From Pseudoalteromonas byunsanensis (GTDB taxonomy: Bacteria; Pseudomonadota; Gammaproteobacteria; Enterobacterales; Alteromonadaceae): a stretch of DNA of 64,000 nucleotides. The notes under the pieces were generated by a model. It searched no databases and had not been told where the DNA came from. It was given only the letters and a program-made list of their open reading frames with translations. Positions 53,631-62,993 of the stretch are shown here, one piece after another (within the stretch, counting starts at the first letter, position 1; each line of letters begins with the position of its first letter). Position numbers and translations under genes: made by a program. The stretch is from the NCBI RefSeq assembly GCF_001854475.1, contig NZ_MNAN01000031.1, positions 144,105 through 208,104 of the forward strand, written 5' to 3'.

Positions 53631-56324
53631 CTAAATATTGTTGATTGCTGCTGCTGCAACACCAAGCTGATAAATAATTTGCGTGCTAGTACTCCACAAC
53701 GTTAGGTTGTCCATATAATTGGAATCTAACGGCACCACAATGGTGTCTCCAGGGTTTAAGTTGTCAGTATTATCAACAGAGAACCAACTTTTCTTTGGCA
53801 TTAAAACAGCTCCGTTGGCTTTAATAACATAGATACTCTCATCATCGGCTAGCTTCTTAACTCCACCGCTTCGCTGAATATATTCAGAAACACTCAAGTT
53901 ATTTTCAAATAAGTGTGAAGCTGGGTAATTTACCTCGCCAATTACACTGATAGAGTCTCTTTTTGATGGTACATAAAGCGCATCCCCATGCTGTAGCACG
54001 AGCTCTTGCTGACCATCTATAATTCTATCCAAATCAATTACTAATCTTCCCATCGCTTCGACATCGTCCAAGTCATTGAGTAACTGTTTGATTTCCGTAT
54101 AAGAGATACTATCGGTTGCAGGCTGCAAACTTTTAGAAGCTATTTCTCTTTGTAGGTTTTCACTCAACCTTTGAATTTGAAGCTTTTCTTGCTTCTTGAT
54201 TTCTTCACGCGTAAATACTGCCCCCTCTATCGAGGCAAACTCGGTGAGACCACCAGCTCTTGCAAGTACCTCCTGAAGAGATTCACCACGCTTGATGGTA
54301 TATACCCCAGGAAAGGTTACCTCACCTGCAATACTTATCTGGTTATTATCCATCCATTTTGGGACAGCCAAAACGTTGATAGCATCTTTACTGGCGAGTT
54401 TAAACGTTGGTTTTGTTAACTCATTTTTCAAATTGACTGACTTATGCACCACTGACATCGAGCTGCCTTTTTCATAAGACGTCATTTCGGCAACTTCTAA
54501 ATACGCTGACTCTAATAAGCCACCCGCCGCTTCTATAGCATCCGCAACTGTATAATCTTTAGCTAATGGATAGTTTCCTGGGTATTTTACCCGCCCTTGC
54601 ACTGTGAACATTCGTACTGGTCGCGCTGGCGAGGCTTGGTTGTTCAACCTCTGTAATACTGGCTCTAATAAAGAAATCCTTGAAAACGGGCTTGGAATAC
54701 GCCCTTCATCTTCTTGCTCAGATTCAACACGCACACTAAACAACCAACGATTGGTACTTTCTTTCGAATCAACTTCTTGGTCCCTATCTGAACTAGAAGT
54801 CTTTGTTCCTTCCCTACGATTCAACTCAGTCAAGGCTTTTGTATTAACAAACGCTTGGAACAATTGGTTTTCATATAGATTCCATAGTTTAGAGCGTTCT
54901 TGTTGCTCTAATTCTTCTTGGGTAAGATCTAAAGCTCTTAATGCTTTTTCTTCGTCATCTTTGTACTGAAAACGACTAAAAATGTAAATTTTATCACTGG
55001 GTTCAAGTGACACAAGCTGCTCTGCTTTTGTGTTTTCAGACAGCTGAGTCATGATATTAAATTGAATAACAGACGTATCCTCAAACGCTTTCCCTCTAAC
55101 AATCAAGCCGTAATTCCTGTCGGCCTGAGGCAATAAGTTACTCATATTACTATCAAGGATATCCCTGATTTTTATGTTTGGTCTCCAAGCGTATTTGCCT
55201 GGTCTGACTACGGCACCCACTAGAGATATTTCATTTTCAAAAGAAGTCGCCACATCAGAAATGGAGATTTCATCGCCATCACGTAACTGAGTTTGTGCCA
55301 TACTGCGAGAATCAACTTCTAAAACCGTTTTCGCCCCATCGGTATAACGACTAATAAGGATTGATTCCTTGTATGCAGACGCCTTCATACCTCCAGACAT
55401 TCTAATCAGATCACTTAATGTCTCACCTTCTTTGAGCTCAAAAATAGCCTCTCTTCTAACCGAACCTTTCAGGGTAACTCGGCTTTGAACACTAGGCACA
55501 AAAACCGTATCGCCGGATTTTAAATGCACATCACCCACACTGTTACCGCTCAGTAACAAGTCGTATAAGTCTAATGTTTGCACTAGCTTGCCTTTACGTT
55601 TCAATTGAACGTTACGCAGTGATCCTATATCTGTAAGCCCACCGCTTGCATAAAGGCTATGTGTGATAGTTGATAGTGACGGTAGAGTATAACTTCCTGG
55701 AGATTGCACTTCGCCCACAACGAAGACTCGAATACTTTTTAATGAGGCTAATGAAACAAACGCCGATGTGCCAATGAGTTCTTTTGAAACTTGTTTCTGT
55801 AATAGCTCTGAAAATGCTTTATAACTCATACCCATAACGTGCATAGGGGATAGATCAGAGATTTTTACTCTTCCTTCCTTATCGACTTCTACTAATTCTT
55901 CGATATTTTCTTGACCAAACAAACTAACTTTTAGCTGATCACCCACACCAAGCACATAATCATTTGGCACAGCCACATCACTCATCTCATCCAACGTAAA
56001 TGAGTTACTGGAAAACAGTTCACTACCAAAAGGCTTAAGCGCTACAGTCTCTGGCTTAAAACGCTTTTCTTCATCAGATAAAAAATCATTCTGTTTGCTA
56101 TTTTGCTGCTCAGTTACCACAGGCTCTACTTTGCCAGCTGTTTTTAGCTCAGTTTTGGAAGCATTAAGTGCCCCTAAATCAATGCCGTATTGCTCAGCCA
56201 ATAGTTTCTGTTGGCTTTTTGGTAACTTACTAAATTGCTTTAGCTGCTGCTGTGAAGGTGTAGCAGCGTGCACAGTGGCCGCTAAAAATACAACTAATAA
56301 CAAAAGTAGACGTTTGACCTGCAT
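53631..56324 (-). CDS. Multi-SLBB polysaccharide export outer-membrane protein
   Basis: 897 residues, more than twice the size of Wza. After a signal peptide (LLLLLVVFLAATVHA) comes an alpha segment, a poly-export domain (YVLGVGDQLKVSLFGQENIEE), and then at least five SLBB-like domains beginning at IRVFVVGEVQSPGSYTLPS, SRVTLKGSVRREAIFELKEG, NEISLVGAVVRPGKYAWRP, MFTVQGRVKYPGNYPLA, NQISIAGEVTFPGVYTIKRG and SISVIGEVNYPASHLF. It lacks a lipobox. Long SLBB proteins of this kind make outer-membrane polysaccharide channels in Alteromonadales and Vibrio. It heads the second module. wzz overlaps or abuts its end. Confidence 0.9.
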   Translation of the reverse strand: MQVKRLLLLLVVFLAATVHAATPSQQQLKQFSKLPKSQQKLLAEQYGIDLGALNASKTELKTAGKVEPVVTEQQNSKQNDFLSDEEKRFKPETVALKPFGSELFSSNSFTLDEMSDVAVPNDYVLGVGDQLKVSLFGQENIEELVEVDKEGRVKISDLSPMHVMGMSYKAFSELLQKQVSKELIGTSAFVSLASLKSIRVFVVGEVQSPGSYTLPSLSTITHSLYASGGLTDIGSLRNVQLKRKGKLVQTLDLYDLLLSGNSVGDVHLKSGDTVFVPSVQSRVTLKGSVRREAIFELKEGETLSDLIRMSGGMKASAYKESILISRYTDGAKTVLEVDSRSMAQTQLRDGDEISISDVATSFENEISLVGAVVRPGKYAWRPNIKIRDILDSNMSNLLPQADRNYGLIVRGKAFEDTSVIQFNIMTQLSENTKAEQLVSLEPSDKIYIFSRFQYKDDEEKALRALDLTQEELEQQERSKLWNLYENQLFQAFVNTKALTELNRREGTKTSSSDRDQEVDSKESTNRWLFSVRVESEQEDEGRIPSPFSRISLLEPVLQRLNNQASPARPVRMFTVQGRVKYPGNYPLAKDYTVADAIEAAGGLLESAYLEVAEMTSYEKGSSMSVVHKSVNLKNELTKPTFKLASKDAINVLAVPKWMDNNQISIAGEVTFPGVYTIKRGESLQEVLARAGGLTEFASIEGAVFTREEIKKQEKLQIQRLSENLQREIASKSLQPATDSISYTEIKQLLNDLDDVEAMGRLVIDLDRIIDGQQELVLQHGDALYVPSKRDSISVIGEVNYPASHLFENNLSVSEYIQRSGGVKKLADDESIYVIKANGAVLMPKKSWFSVDNTDNLNPGDTIVVPLDSNYMDNLTLWSTSTQIIYQLGVAAAAINNI

Positions 56325-56616
56325 GCCTCGCTTGTCCTGTATGAGTAAATAAAATTCAAACGCGTATTCTACACGAGTTACTTTAAAACCAAAATTGATA
56401 AAACTCTTTCAGACAAATTACTTTCAAACATTATCAAGCTCACCAGTAAAGAGCTTTGAGTAACTCCTTGGTGAACAAGCAGGTTCAGTTACGATGTCAC
56501 TTTGATGGAACATTATTGACAGGAAAAGTTAGAAGCACTGATGTTATTAGCACGCATCTAAAGCCATTGTGCTTTAGATTAATTTTTTAAACAGCCCCAT
56601 ACAATTGCTATATTGG
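56325..56616. other. Intergenic region upstream of the SLBB export gene
   Basis: With the inverted repeat that follows, this forms a gap of about 357 bases. It should contain the promoter of the second polysaccharide/secretion module. I see no ops-like element, no clear -35/-10 pair and no RNA gene. Confidence 0.4.
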
Positions 56617-56659
56617 TTTGCAACCAGTCTTCTCAATCAGAGCTAAGACTGGTTGCAAA
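56617..56659 (-). terminator. 15-bp perfect inverted repeat after the DUF481 gene
   Basis: TTTGCAACCAGTCTT (56617-56631) and AAGACTGGTTGCAAA (56645-56659) are perfectly complementary with a 13-base loop. The hairpin lies 22 bases past the stop codon of the minus-strand DUF481 gene. No T-run follows on the minus strand, so it may stop transcription only partly or protect the 3' end of the mRNA. Confidence 0.6.
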
Positions 56660-56681
56660 GTCACTTTTTCAAAAAACAATT

Positions 56682-57467
56682 TTAGAAACTATAAACGAGT
56701 GTTAGAGAAGTCTCTGTATCTGTATTGTCTTTTTCTGGTGCAACATCAGAATTATGAATGACGTTATAGGCAACTTTCATCTGTAATGAACCATTAATTT
56801 TGGTCATTAAAGCTGACTCCGCAGTTGTTTTAGTATTGCTCTCACCATATTCGATGGCTATCAACTGAGTGAAACGCGCATTTTCAGAAATCTGCCAGTT
56901 AAAGTCTAGTTTACCCACACCAATCAATTCACTTTCAGACTCACCAGCTAATGAATTACCATCATCATCGAGCTCGGTACTGTTTTGATGATGCTCAAAA
57001 CGTTTAATACCCGGACCTACTTCTGCGTTTAGATACATGTCATCGGTACCAAACAACCTTTGACCATAACCTACAGAAACCACGGTTTCATTTCGATAAG
57101 CACCAAAGTAATCAGACACATAAGCACCGTAAATAAACAGGTGGCTATTTTCTTTTTGAAGCTTATAGTTACCTTGAGTTGATAGAGAGTACTTTTCGTT
57201 AGTACGCTCTGTGATGCGCTCACCTTGTTCGTTTTCTATTTCATCTTCTTTATAGATACCACTGACTTTGTACTCATTGTGCCAGTTTTCTAGGTTGTGC
57301 TTTGCTTTTAGGGCGCCTTTTAAAGTCGTGGTTTTAGTATTACCACTGGTAATTATGGCACCCACTTCGCTAGTCACATCCCAAGTTTTTTTTACATCTG
57401 TGCTGTTTGCATAAGCATTGTTTACTGTGGCTGCAATCACACACAGAGATAAAATTTTTAATTTCAT
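56682..57467 (-). CDS. DUF481-family outer-membrane protein (YdiY-like)
   Basis: 261 residues with a signal peptide (MKLKILSLCVIAATVNNAYA). WDVTSEVGAIITSGNTKTTTL is the conserved N-terminal DUF481 strand pair. The rest is a series of amphipathic beta strands ending in Phe (TSLTLVYSF), the classic signal for outer-membrane insertion. Members are called salt-induced outer-membrane proteins. Their function is unclear. The mechanosensitive channel gene lies 22 bases upstream on the same strand, so co-expression under osmotic change is plausible but unproven. Confidence 0.85.
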   Translation of the reverse strand: MKLKILSLCVIAATVNNAYANSTDVKKTWDVTSEVGAIITSGNTKTTTLKGALKAKHNLENWHNEYKVSGIYKEDEIENEQGERITERTNEKYSLSTQGNYKLQKENSHLFIYGAYVSDYFGAYRNETVVSVGYGQRLFGTDDMYLNAEVGPGIKRFEHHQNSTELDDDGNSLAGESESELIGVGKLDFNWQISENARFTQLIAIEYGESNTKTTAESALMTKINGSLQMKVAYNVIHNSDVAPEKDNTDTETSLTLVYSF

Positions 57468-57489
57468 TTCGTATTAACCTTTCGAAAAA

Positions 57490-58305
57490 TTAGTCTTTAT
57501 GAAGATGTACATCCATTTGTGGGAATGGAATCGAGATATTCGCTTCGTCTAAAGCTATCTTAATATTTTCAACCAACTCAAAGTAAGTCGGCCAATAATC
57601 TGGCGTTTTTACCCAAGGACGCACCACGAAGTTCACGCTAGAATCAGCTAACTCTAATACCGCAACCGTATACGCAGGGTCTTGTAAAATACGTTCTTCT
57701 TTATCAAGTACAGACTTCAACACTTGTTTAGCTTGCTTTAGATCCGCATCGTAGCCAACGCCGATTACTAAGTCGATACGGCGCGTTTTTTCTCTTGAGA
57801 AGTTAACGATAGCACCTGACATGATGGCTGAGTTTGGCATGATAATGACTTTGTTGTCTGGCGTTTTCAGTTCTGTAGAAAAAATTTCGATCTTTTGAAC
57901 GCTACCAGCTTTACCGCCAGCTTCAATATAATCACCCGCTTTGAAGGGTCTTAAAATAATAATTAACACACCTGATGCAAAATTTGAAAGGGAGCCTTGT
58001 AGTGCCAAGCCAATCGCAAGACCCGCAGCACCTAAAATAGCGATAAAGGATGTTGTTTCAACTCCAACCTGCGACAGCGCCATCAGTACCGTTGCAGCAA
58101 ATACAGCAGCAAAAACAATATTCGCAACAAAGCCTGCAACAGCTTTGTCTATTTTTCTCTTTTCGAATGCTTTAATCGTCAAAGAGTCACACATTTTTGC
58201 AACCCTCAGACCAACAAACAAAATGATTAAGGCTATAACGGCCTGTATCGAGAAATGAAGTAACATATCTGAGTTTTCATTTAGCCAATTAATAGCTACA
58301 TCCAT
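57490..58305 (-). CDS. mscS: Small-conductance mechanosensitive channel MscS
   Basis: 271 residues, close to the 286 of E. coli MscS. Three membrane helices end with the Gly/Ala-rich pore helix AAGLAIGLALQGSLSNFASG. The beta domain follows (FKAGDYIEAGGKAGSVQKIE; KVIIMPNSAIMSGAIVNFS), then the alpha/beta cage domain ending FPQMDVHLHKD. It opens under membrane tension during hypo-osmotic shock. It stands between the tRNA-His (opposite strand) and the DUF481 gene. Confidence 0.95.
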   Translation of the reverse strand: MDVAINWLNENSDMLLHFSIQAVIALIILFVGLRVAKMCDSLTIKAFEKRKIDKAVAGFVANIVFAAVFAATVLMALSQVGVETTSFIAILGAAGLAIGLALQGSLSNFASGVLIIILRPFKAGDYIEAGGKAGSVQKIEIFSTELKTPDNKVIIMPNSAIMSGAIVNFSREKTRRIDLVIGVGYDADLKQAKQVLKSVLDKEERILQDPAYTVAVLELADSSVNFVVRPWVKTPDYWPTYFELVENIKIALDEANISIPFPQMDVHLHKD

Positions 58306-58423
58306 AAGGCCTCCTAGGCATGATTTTTTATTTTGTGCGCATCATACATAGATTATATGAATATTGTCTGTATGTAAGGATTTTTTTATTTGTATTTTTT
58401 TCTAAAAAAATACATTTTTTACT

Positions 58424-58451
58424 TTGCAAGTACCAGATATTTATGTATTAT
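58424..58451 (+). promoter_or_regulatory. Promoter of tRNA-His
   Basis: TTGCAA (58424-58429) and TATTAT (58446-58451) are 16 bases apart. A GC-rich discriminator, GCGCGCC, follows the -10 box, as expected for a stable-RNA promoter under stringent control. The predicted start is about 30 bases before the tRNA. Confidence 0.65.
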
Positions 58452-58487
58452 GCGCGCCACACCAAACGAGGTGTTCAATTCTTTTGT

Positions 58488-58564
58488 GGCGGCTGTAGCT
58501 CAGTTGGTAGAGCCCTGGATTGTGATTCCGGTTGTCGTGGGTTCAAGTCCCATCAGTCGCCCCA
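58488..58564 (+). tRNA. tRNA-His (GTG)
   Basis: A full cloverleaf is readable: acceptor GCGGCTG pairing with CAGTCGC, D arm TAGCTCAGTTGGTAGAGC, anticodon stem CTGGA/TCCGG around loop TTGTGAT (anticodon GTG at 58522-58524), T arm GTGGGTTCAAGTCCCAT, and an encoded CCA. The extra G at position -1 (58488) faces C73, the identity element for histidyl-tRNA synthetase. No other tRNA is adjacent, and no integrase or duplicated 3' end is seen, so it does not look like an active insertion site. Confidence 0.97.
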
Positions 58565-58700
58565 CTTTTCTTTATTTATCTTACCCCAAAGATAAAAATA
58601 TCATTTATTAATACGGTCTTTAAAACACGCTTTCTATTTGGTTCCAAACTATTTTTTTTCTCTTACTATTTTCATAACGCTATATAGACACGAATTTTAG

Positions 58701-58730
58701 ACAAAAAAAATGCCACCTTTCGGTGGCATT
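58701..58730 (-). terminator. Terminator of the sugar transporter gene
   Basis: On the minus strand AATGCCACC and GGTGGCATT form a nine-base stem with a GAAA tetraloop, followed by eight T residues. It lies about 40 bases past the transporter stop codon. Confidence 0.93.
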
Positions 58731-58767
58731 ACACACGGGATTATTTCTACGTATAGATAGAAATACT

Positions 58768-60069
58768 TTACTTCCAACTTCTCATTTTGTGACCTTTCAC
58801 AGCATAGAAGAGGATAAATAGATAACTTGGGATCATTAAACTATATGCACCTTGTGCACCTAAGCCTGCAACGTTGCCTAGACCTATGAGTAATGGTCCT
58901 AAGGCACCACCGGCGATCCCCATAATCAACAGGCCTGACGCTGTGCCTGTTAATCGTCCTAATCCTTCTAATGCTAATGGCCAAATAGCAGGCCAAACCA
59001 TAGCATTAGCGAAACCAAGCAATGCAATACACAATAGCGGATCTGGCAACTCAGGTCCACCAAATGGAACGAGTAACAGGTTAGCTATCGCGAAAGAGTC
59101 GTTGCTACCAAATACAACGGCTAATACAGTTACAATACCTGCAATTCCCGACATCATCAACGCATTTTGTTGAGACATAAATCTAGGGATTAAAGCGATA
59201 CCAATTGCATACCCAACAAGCATACATGTCATTGTATAAGAAGTCATCACAGAATAGTCTGCAATCCCCAACTGCAAGGCATAAGATCCAATGGTGTCTG
59301 CTGCAATGACTTCCACAGCTACATACAAAGCAATACCTATCACACCTAAAACCAAGTGAGGGTGAGCCAGCGTTTCTTTGAGTTCTCCCTTACTCGTTTT
59401 ACTTTCTTCACTAAACACCAAGTCAGGCAAAGGTGCAAACTTAGCAAACAATGCAAATAGAAAAATCAGTCCCGCAATTGCAATATAGGGAGTTATCAGG
59501 CTGTTTGCCATGATATCTTTTTGTTCTTGAGTCAGCTTAGCACCGCCTTCAACCAAACCACTTACGACAACAGCGGCAAAGACGATAGGTACGATAACGC
59601 CGGCGGATTTGTTCAATAGCCCCATGATACATACGCGCACAGCAGCAGATCTCTCCGAGCCCATTTTTACTACATAAGGGTTAACTGCCGTTTGTAAAAC
59701 AGTTTGACCAACACCAATCATGAGCTGTGCAAATAAGAAAATTTCTATCATTTGCATTTTTGCTGCTGGAATATACATTAAGGCTGAAGCAGCCATAATT
59801 ACACACCCTATTGCCATACCATTTTTGTAGCCTACGCGTTTGATTAACATCGCTGAGGGAATGCCTGCAACCGTCACCGCAATATAAAAAGATGAAATAA
59901 TAAAGGAGGCTTGTAACGGAGTTAGCTCAAGCATTTGTTGTAAAAACGGAGTAATCGCGCCATTGAGCCAAGTGATACACCCCAGAATGAAAAACATTGA
60001 ACCTGCGAGTATCATCGGGAGCCAAATACTCTGCTTTTCTTTATCTTCAATTTCCACGATTGCTTCCAT
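58768..60069 (-). CDS. nagP: MFS sugar transporter, NagP-like (N-acetylglucosamine uptake)
   Basis: About 433 residues from an ATG at 60069 with AAGAGA upstream (an ATG at 60114 would add a poorly conserved leader). Twelve membrane segments of the FucP/GluP branch are visible: FILGCITWLNGAITPFLQQM, SFYIAVTVAGIPSAMLIKRV, GQTVLQTAVNPYVVKMGSE, and later FANAMVWPAIWPLALEGLG, a family hallmark. NagP carries GlcNAc across the inner membrane in Shewanella and related genera. Here the substrate is supported by a NagR-type operator in its promoter and by the neighbouring beta-hexosaminidase with the same operator. Confidence 0.85.
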   Translation of the reverse strand: MEAIVEIEDKEKQSIWLPMILAGSMFFILGCITWLNGAITPFLQQMLELTPLQASFIISSFYIAVTVAGIPSAMLIKRVGYKNGMAIGCVIMAASALMYIPAAKMQMIEIFLFAQLMIGVGQTVLQTAVNPYVVKMGSERSAAVRVCIMGLLNKSAGVIVPIVFAAVVVSGLVEGGAKLTQEQKDIMANSLITPYIAIAGLIFLFALFAKFAPLPDLVFSEESKTSKGELKETLAHPHLVLGVIGIALYVAVEVIAADTIGSYALQLGIADYSVMTSYTMTCMLVGYAIGIALIPRFMSQQNALMMSGIAGIVTVLAVVFGSNDSFAIANLLLVPFGGPELPDPLLCIALLGFANAMVWPAIWPLALEGLGRLTGTASGLLIMGIAGGALGPLLIGLGNVAGLGAQGAYSLMIPSYLFILFYAVKGHKMRSWK

Positions 60070-60164
60070 AAATCTCTTCTTGTTGCTAATTAATATCATT
60101 ATTTTGACTGTCATGCATTGCCATATAGTCCAAGCTAGTTGCGTTATTGCTATATAAAAACAAA

Positions 60165-60182
60165 AATGACAGCGCTGACATT
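60165..60182. promoter_or_regulatory. NagR-type operator upstream of the transporter
   Basis: An 18-base near-palindrome, AATGACAGC followed by GCTGACATT, with eight of nine positions symmetric. It lies about 95 bases upstream of the transporter start. The sequence agrees with the LacI-family NagR operators described in Shewanella and relatives. The NagR gene is not in the window. Confidence 0.8.
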
Positions 60183-60304
60183 TAACTTTACGTTAAAATT
60201 TTACTTTTGACTAGTTAGATTTTAAACACAAATGTAACTAAAACTGAAACAAACGCTTACAGCTTTAGTTACTTCACTTACTTCACGTCTAGGTAAGGGC
60301 TAGA

Positions 60305-62884
60305 TTAATTTAGCCCAGTCACGCGACTCATATTATTTTCCCCAATTCGCGTTCTCAAACGCACCGCAGCGGAGTCATTAACAGTGACCGGAGCAGTATA
60401 AACTTGCCAATTTTGACCAGCATCTAAACTGTATTCGATGGTCAAATGGGGAAATGCGCTGTTAGCAACTAAGCTACCATTTTCCAACTTCGCACCAGGC
60501 ACAGGTAGGTTAGCATTGACTTTGTCTTGCTGTAGTTTTTCCAGTTCCTTGAGCGACAGAGCTGCGGCGAATAGCTGCCAATCTTTGTCGAATTCCTTAC
60601 TATTTAACCCTGTACTTTCCCATTTTGACTTATGCCATGCCCGCTCTGCAACAGCCAAAATGCGTGGAAAAATCATCGCTAATACTTGCTCTTCGGTACG
60701 GATTGTTTCACTCCATACCTGCCCTTGTATCCCCAAGATGTTCTCTGGTTTTTCTAGTTGAGGTAACTCTCGGCCAACTAACGCTTCAAGGTTTACAATG
60801 GGCTCTCTTGTGCGCGTAAAATCCGCATTGCCATATACATCATCTGGCATATAGCCAAACGTTTTTTTAGTATCAATATAGCGTGTTGCCCAGTAATAAC
60901 CCCTTTCGTCTGGGTGTGCTTCATAAGGGTGGTCAAAATATAAGTGTGTGCCATGAGATAAGATCACTTGGTATCCTTCGTTGGCCAGACGATACGCTCT
61001 ATCCGCCACACCCCATTCCCAGATGTTGTCCCATACATTTGCTGTAAATGCTTTGTTTGCAAAGGCTTCACGATTAAAAGGATTCACACGGTCATACATC
61101 AAGCCATCTTCCCAAGCTCCTGGTGTAATGCCACGCTTATTGAGCATATCGGCCACTCTTTGCGTAAAATATGGCTTTAAATCCGCAACCCCCGAAACCC
61201 CATTACCAGAGCGAGAAAATAGACTTTGACAAGCCTTGGACTCTCCCCATGAGCCAGCGCCAACTTCATCTCCACCAAAGTGCAAATTCGTTAGCCCTGT
61301 ACCCGCTTCACGATACATACTTTGTAGCTCATATGTCACTTTTTCCATAAACGCATAACTAGAATCAAGGCAGACATTTATAGAGTTATCTGTATAGCTT
61401 TGTACCGTTATGTATTGTGACTGGTCACCAGGTTCGCTTAGTAAGTAAGCACCTGCTTGCTCCTTTTTACCCTGTTTCATTAACTTGTTATATCTAGCTT
61501 CCATTGCTTTAATAGACGCTCTGGCATGTCCCGGGCTTTCTATTTCTGGAACAATATTGATGTGCCTTGCCTTTGCAAACTTTAGTAGCGCAACAAAGTC
61601 TTCTGTTGATAAATAACCGTTACCTGAGCCTGATTTAAATGGCCCAGTACCTAACTGAGTCAATAAACAGTTTTGCTCTGTTAAATCAAAACAGCGGTAA
61701 GCACCAATCCGTGTCAATTCAGGTAAGCCAGGGATTTCTAATCGCCACCCTTCATCATCTGACAAGTGCCAATGTAGAACATTCATTTTATAGCGAGCCA
61801 TTTGCTCAACCAGCTTGAACATGGCTTCTTTACCATGGAAATTACGAGCATTGTCATAATGCATACCACGCCAACTTAATCTGGGACTGTCTTCAATCTC
61901 AACATTTTGCAACGTCACACGTTCATGCGCGTCAGCAGGAAACAAAGCCAACAAACTCTGCATACCATAAAATACACCAGCGTTGTCCGCACCCACGATT
62001 TCAATTCGCTCATCGTCAATTACAAGGCGATAGCTTTGTGCTTTCCCATCCGCAATTGAGCTATCAACTTTTAACATGACCGTAGGTTGTTTTTGCTCTG
62101 CAATGTGATCTGGCTGTGCAGTTAATTTCAGGCCATATTTAGCCAAGTCTTGCTGGAAGACCTCCAATTCAGATTTTAATCGACCTGCAAACCGAATTTG
62201 CCAATTACTATCTAGCAAGGCACTTCCGCGATTAAAGTCCACCTTGTTAGGTTTTGGAATAATTCTTTTTAGCGCCGCCTCTTCTGATACTTTTACAACG
62301 CTTTGATTTCGTTCATAACGTAGCTGAGCGGTCGCTAACTGAGTGCGATCTAACGGTTCGTTGTAACGCCTCAGCTGGTTTTCTCTTTCGATAGGCGCTA
62401 TAAATTGCTGTAAATCTTCGGTATCGGTATTGGCAAAAATAGCAGGGGTCTGTTCATTAACAACCATAAATGCGCGTGGCATAAAATCACTGTAAGCAGC
62501 AATCCAAGCGCCCGCCTCAAACTTTACGGATAATTGTTCGCCATTGGCAAGTCCAGCAAACTCCTCTGTCGGTACAAAGCGATGTAAATCACCATTTATG
62601 TGTTCAACCTTCAACCCTGATGCTTGCTTGGTATGGATCTTACGCACCGAGTGAATATAGATGTGCCATTCGCCCACGCCTTTGGGTAACGCCACGCCGG
62701 AATTATTTGTCAGTGTCATAGAGCCTATAAAACTCGATGCACCATTATGAAAATTGTCTTCTACCGCAAAAGTTAGCGCAGTACCTTGGGTAAAGCGCTG
62801 CAGTTCACTATCTGACAGTGTTGCATTGGCAAGTAATGGGACGGAGGCTAACACACTAGCCATTATCGTTTGCTTAAAACTCAT
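60305..62884 (-). CDS. Family 20 beta-N-acetylhexosaminidase (chitobiase)
   Basis: About 859 residues. The ATG at 62884 is chosen because AAGGAG lies about nine bases upstream and it starts a signal peptide (MSFKQTIMASVLASVPLLANA). An in-frame ATG at 62968 lacks these. Domains in order are an N-terminal carbohydrate-binding CHB_HEX domain, a GH20b domain, the TIM-barrel GH20 domain with SWRGMHYDNARNFHGKEAMF, NVLHWHLSDDEGWRLEIPGL and the catalytic Asp-Glu in LHFGGDEVGAGSW, and a C-terminal CHB_HEX_C domain. It splits chitobiose and longer chitin oligomers to GlcNAc, probably in the periplasm or at the outer membrane, for the transporter encoded next. Confidence 0.94.
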   Translation of the reverse strand: MSFKQTIMASVLASVPLLANATLSDSELQRFTQGTALTFAVEDNFHNGASSFIGSMTLTNNSGVALPKGVGEWHIYIHSVRKIHTKQASGLKVEHINGDLHRFVPTEEFAGLANGEQLSVKFEAGAWIAAYSDFMPRAFMVVNEQTPAIFANTDTEDLQQFIAPIERENQLRRYNEPLDRTQLATAQLRYERNQSVVKVSEEAALKRIIPKPNKVDFNRGSALLDSNWQIRFAGRLKSELEVFQQDLAKYGLKLTAQPDHIAEQKQPTVMLKVDSSIADGKAQSYRLVIDDERIEIVGADNAGVFYGMQSLLALFPADAHERVTLQNVEIEDSPRLSWRGMHYDNARNFHGKEAMFKLVEQMARYKMNVLHWHLSDDEGWRLEIPGLPELTRIGAYRCFDLTEQNCLLTQLGTGPFKSGSGNGYLSTEDFVALLKFAKARHINIVPEIESPGHARASIKAMEARYNKLMKQGKKEQAGAYLLSEPGDQSQYITVQSYTDNSINVCLDSSYAFMEKVTYELQSMYREAGTGLTNLHFGGDEVGAGSWGESKACQSLFSRSGNGVSGVADLKPYFTQRVADMLNKRGITPGAWEDGLMYDRVNPFNREAFANKAFTANVWDNIWEWGVADRAYRLANEGYQVILSHGTHLYFDHPYEAHPDERGYYWATRYIDTKKTFGYMPDDVYGNADFTRTREPIVNLEALVGRELPQLEKPENILGIQGQVWSETIRTEEQVLAMIFPRILAVAERAWHKSKWESTGLNSKEFDKDWQLFAAALSLKELEKLQQDKVNANLPVPGAKLENGSLVANSAFPHLTIEYSLDAGQNWQVYTAPVTVNDSAAVRLRTRIGENNMSRVTGLN

Positions 62885-62993
62885 CGTATGCTCCTTTATA
62901 AAGCGGTAGTCTCTTCGCTTCGTTTCTGTTCTTCTATGTGCGAGTTGATTAATTATTAGCTGATTCATTTCCCTTTCATCATATAAAAACTAA

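Noticed and set aside
58488..58564. Genomic-island insertion at the tRNA-His gene
   Set aside because: No integrase, no transposase and no repeated tRNA 3' end was found next to it. The recombinase-like gene at 2515 is over 55 kb away and appears inactive.
58575..58596. Terminator after tRNA-His
   Set aside because: An eight-base hairpin (TTTATCTT/AAGATAAA) is present, but it is AT-only and not followed by a T-run, so I do not call it a terminator.
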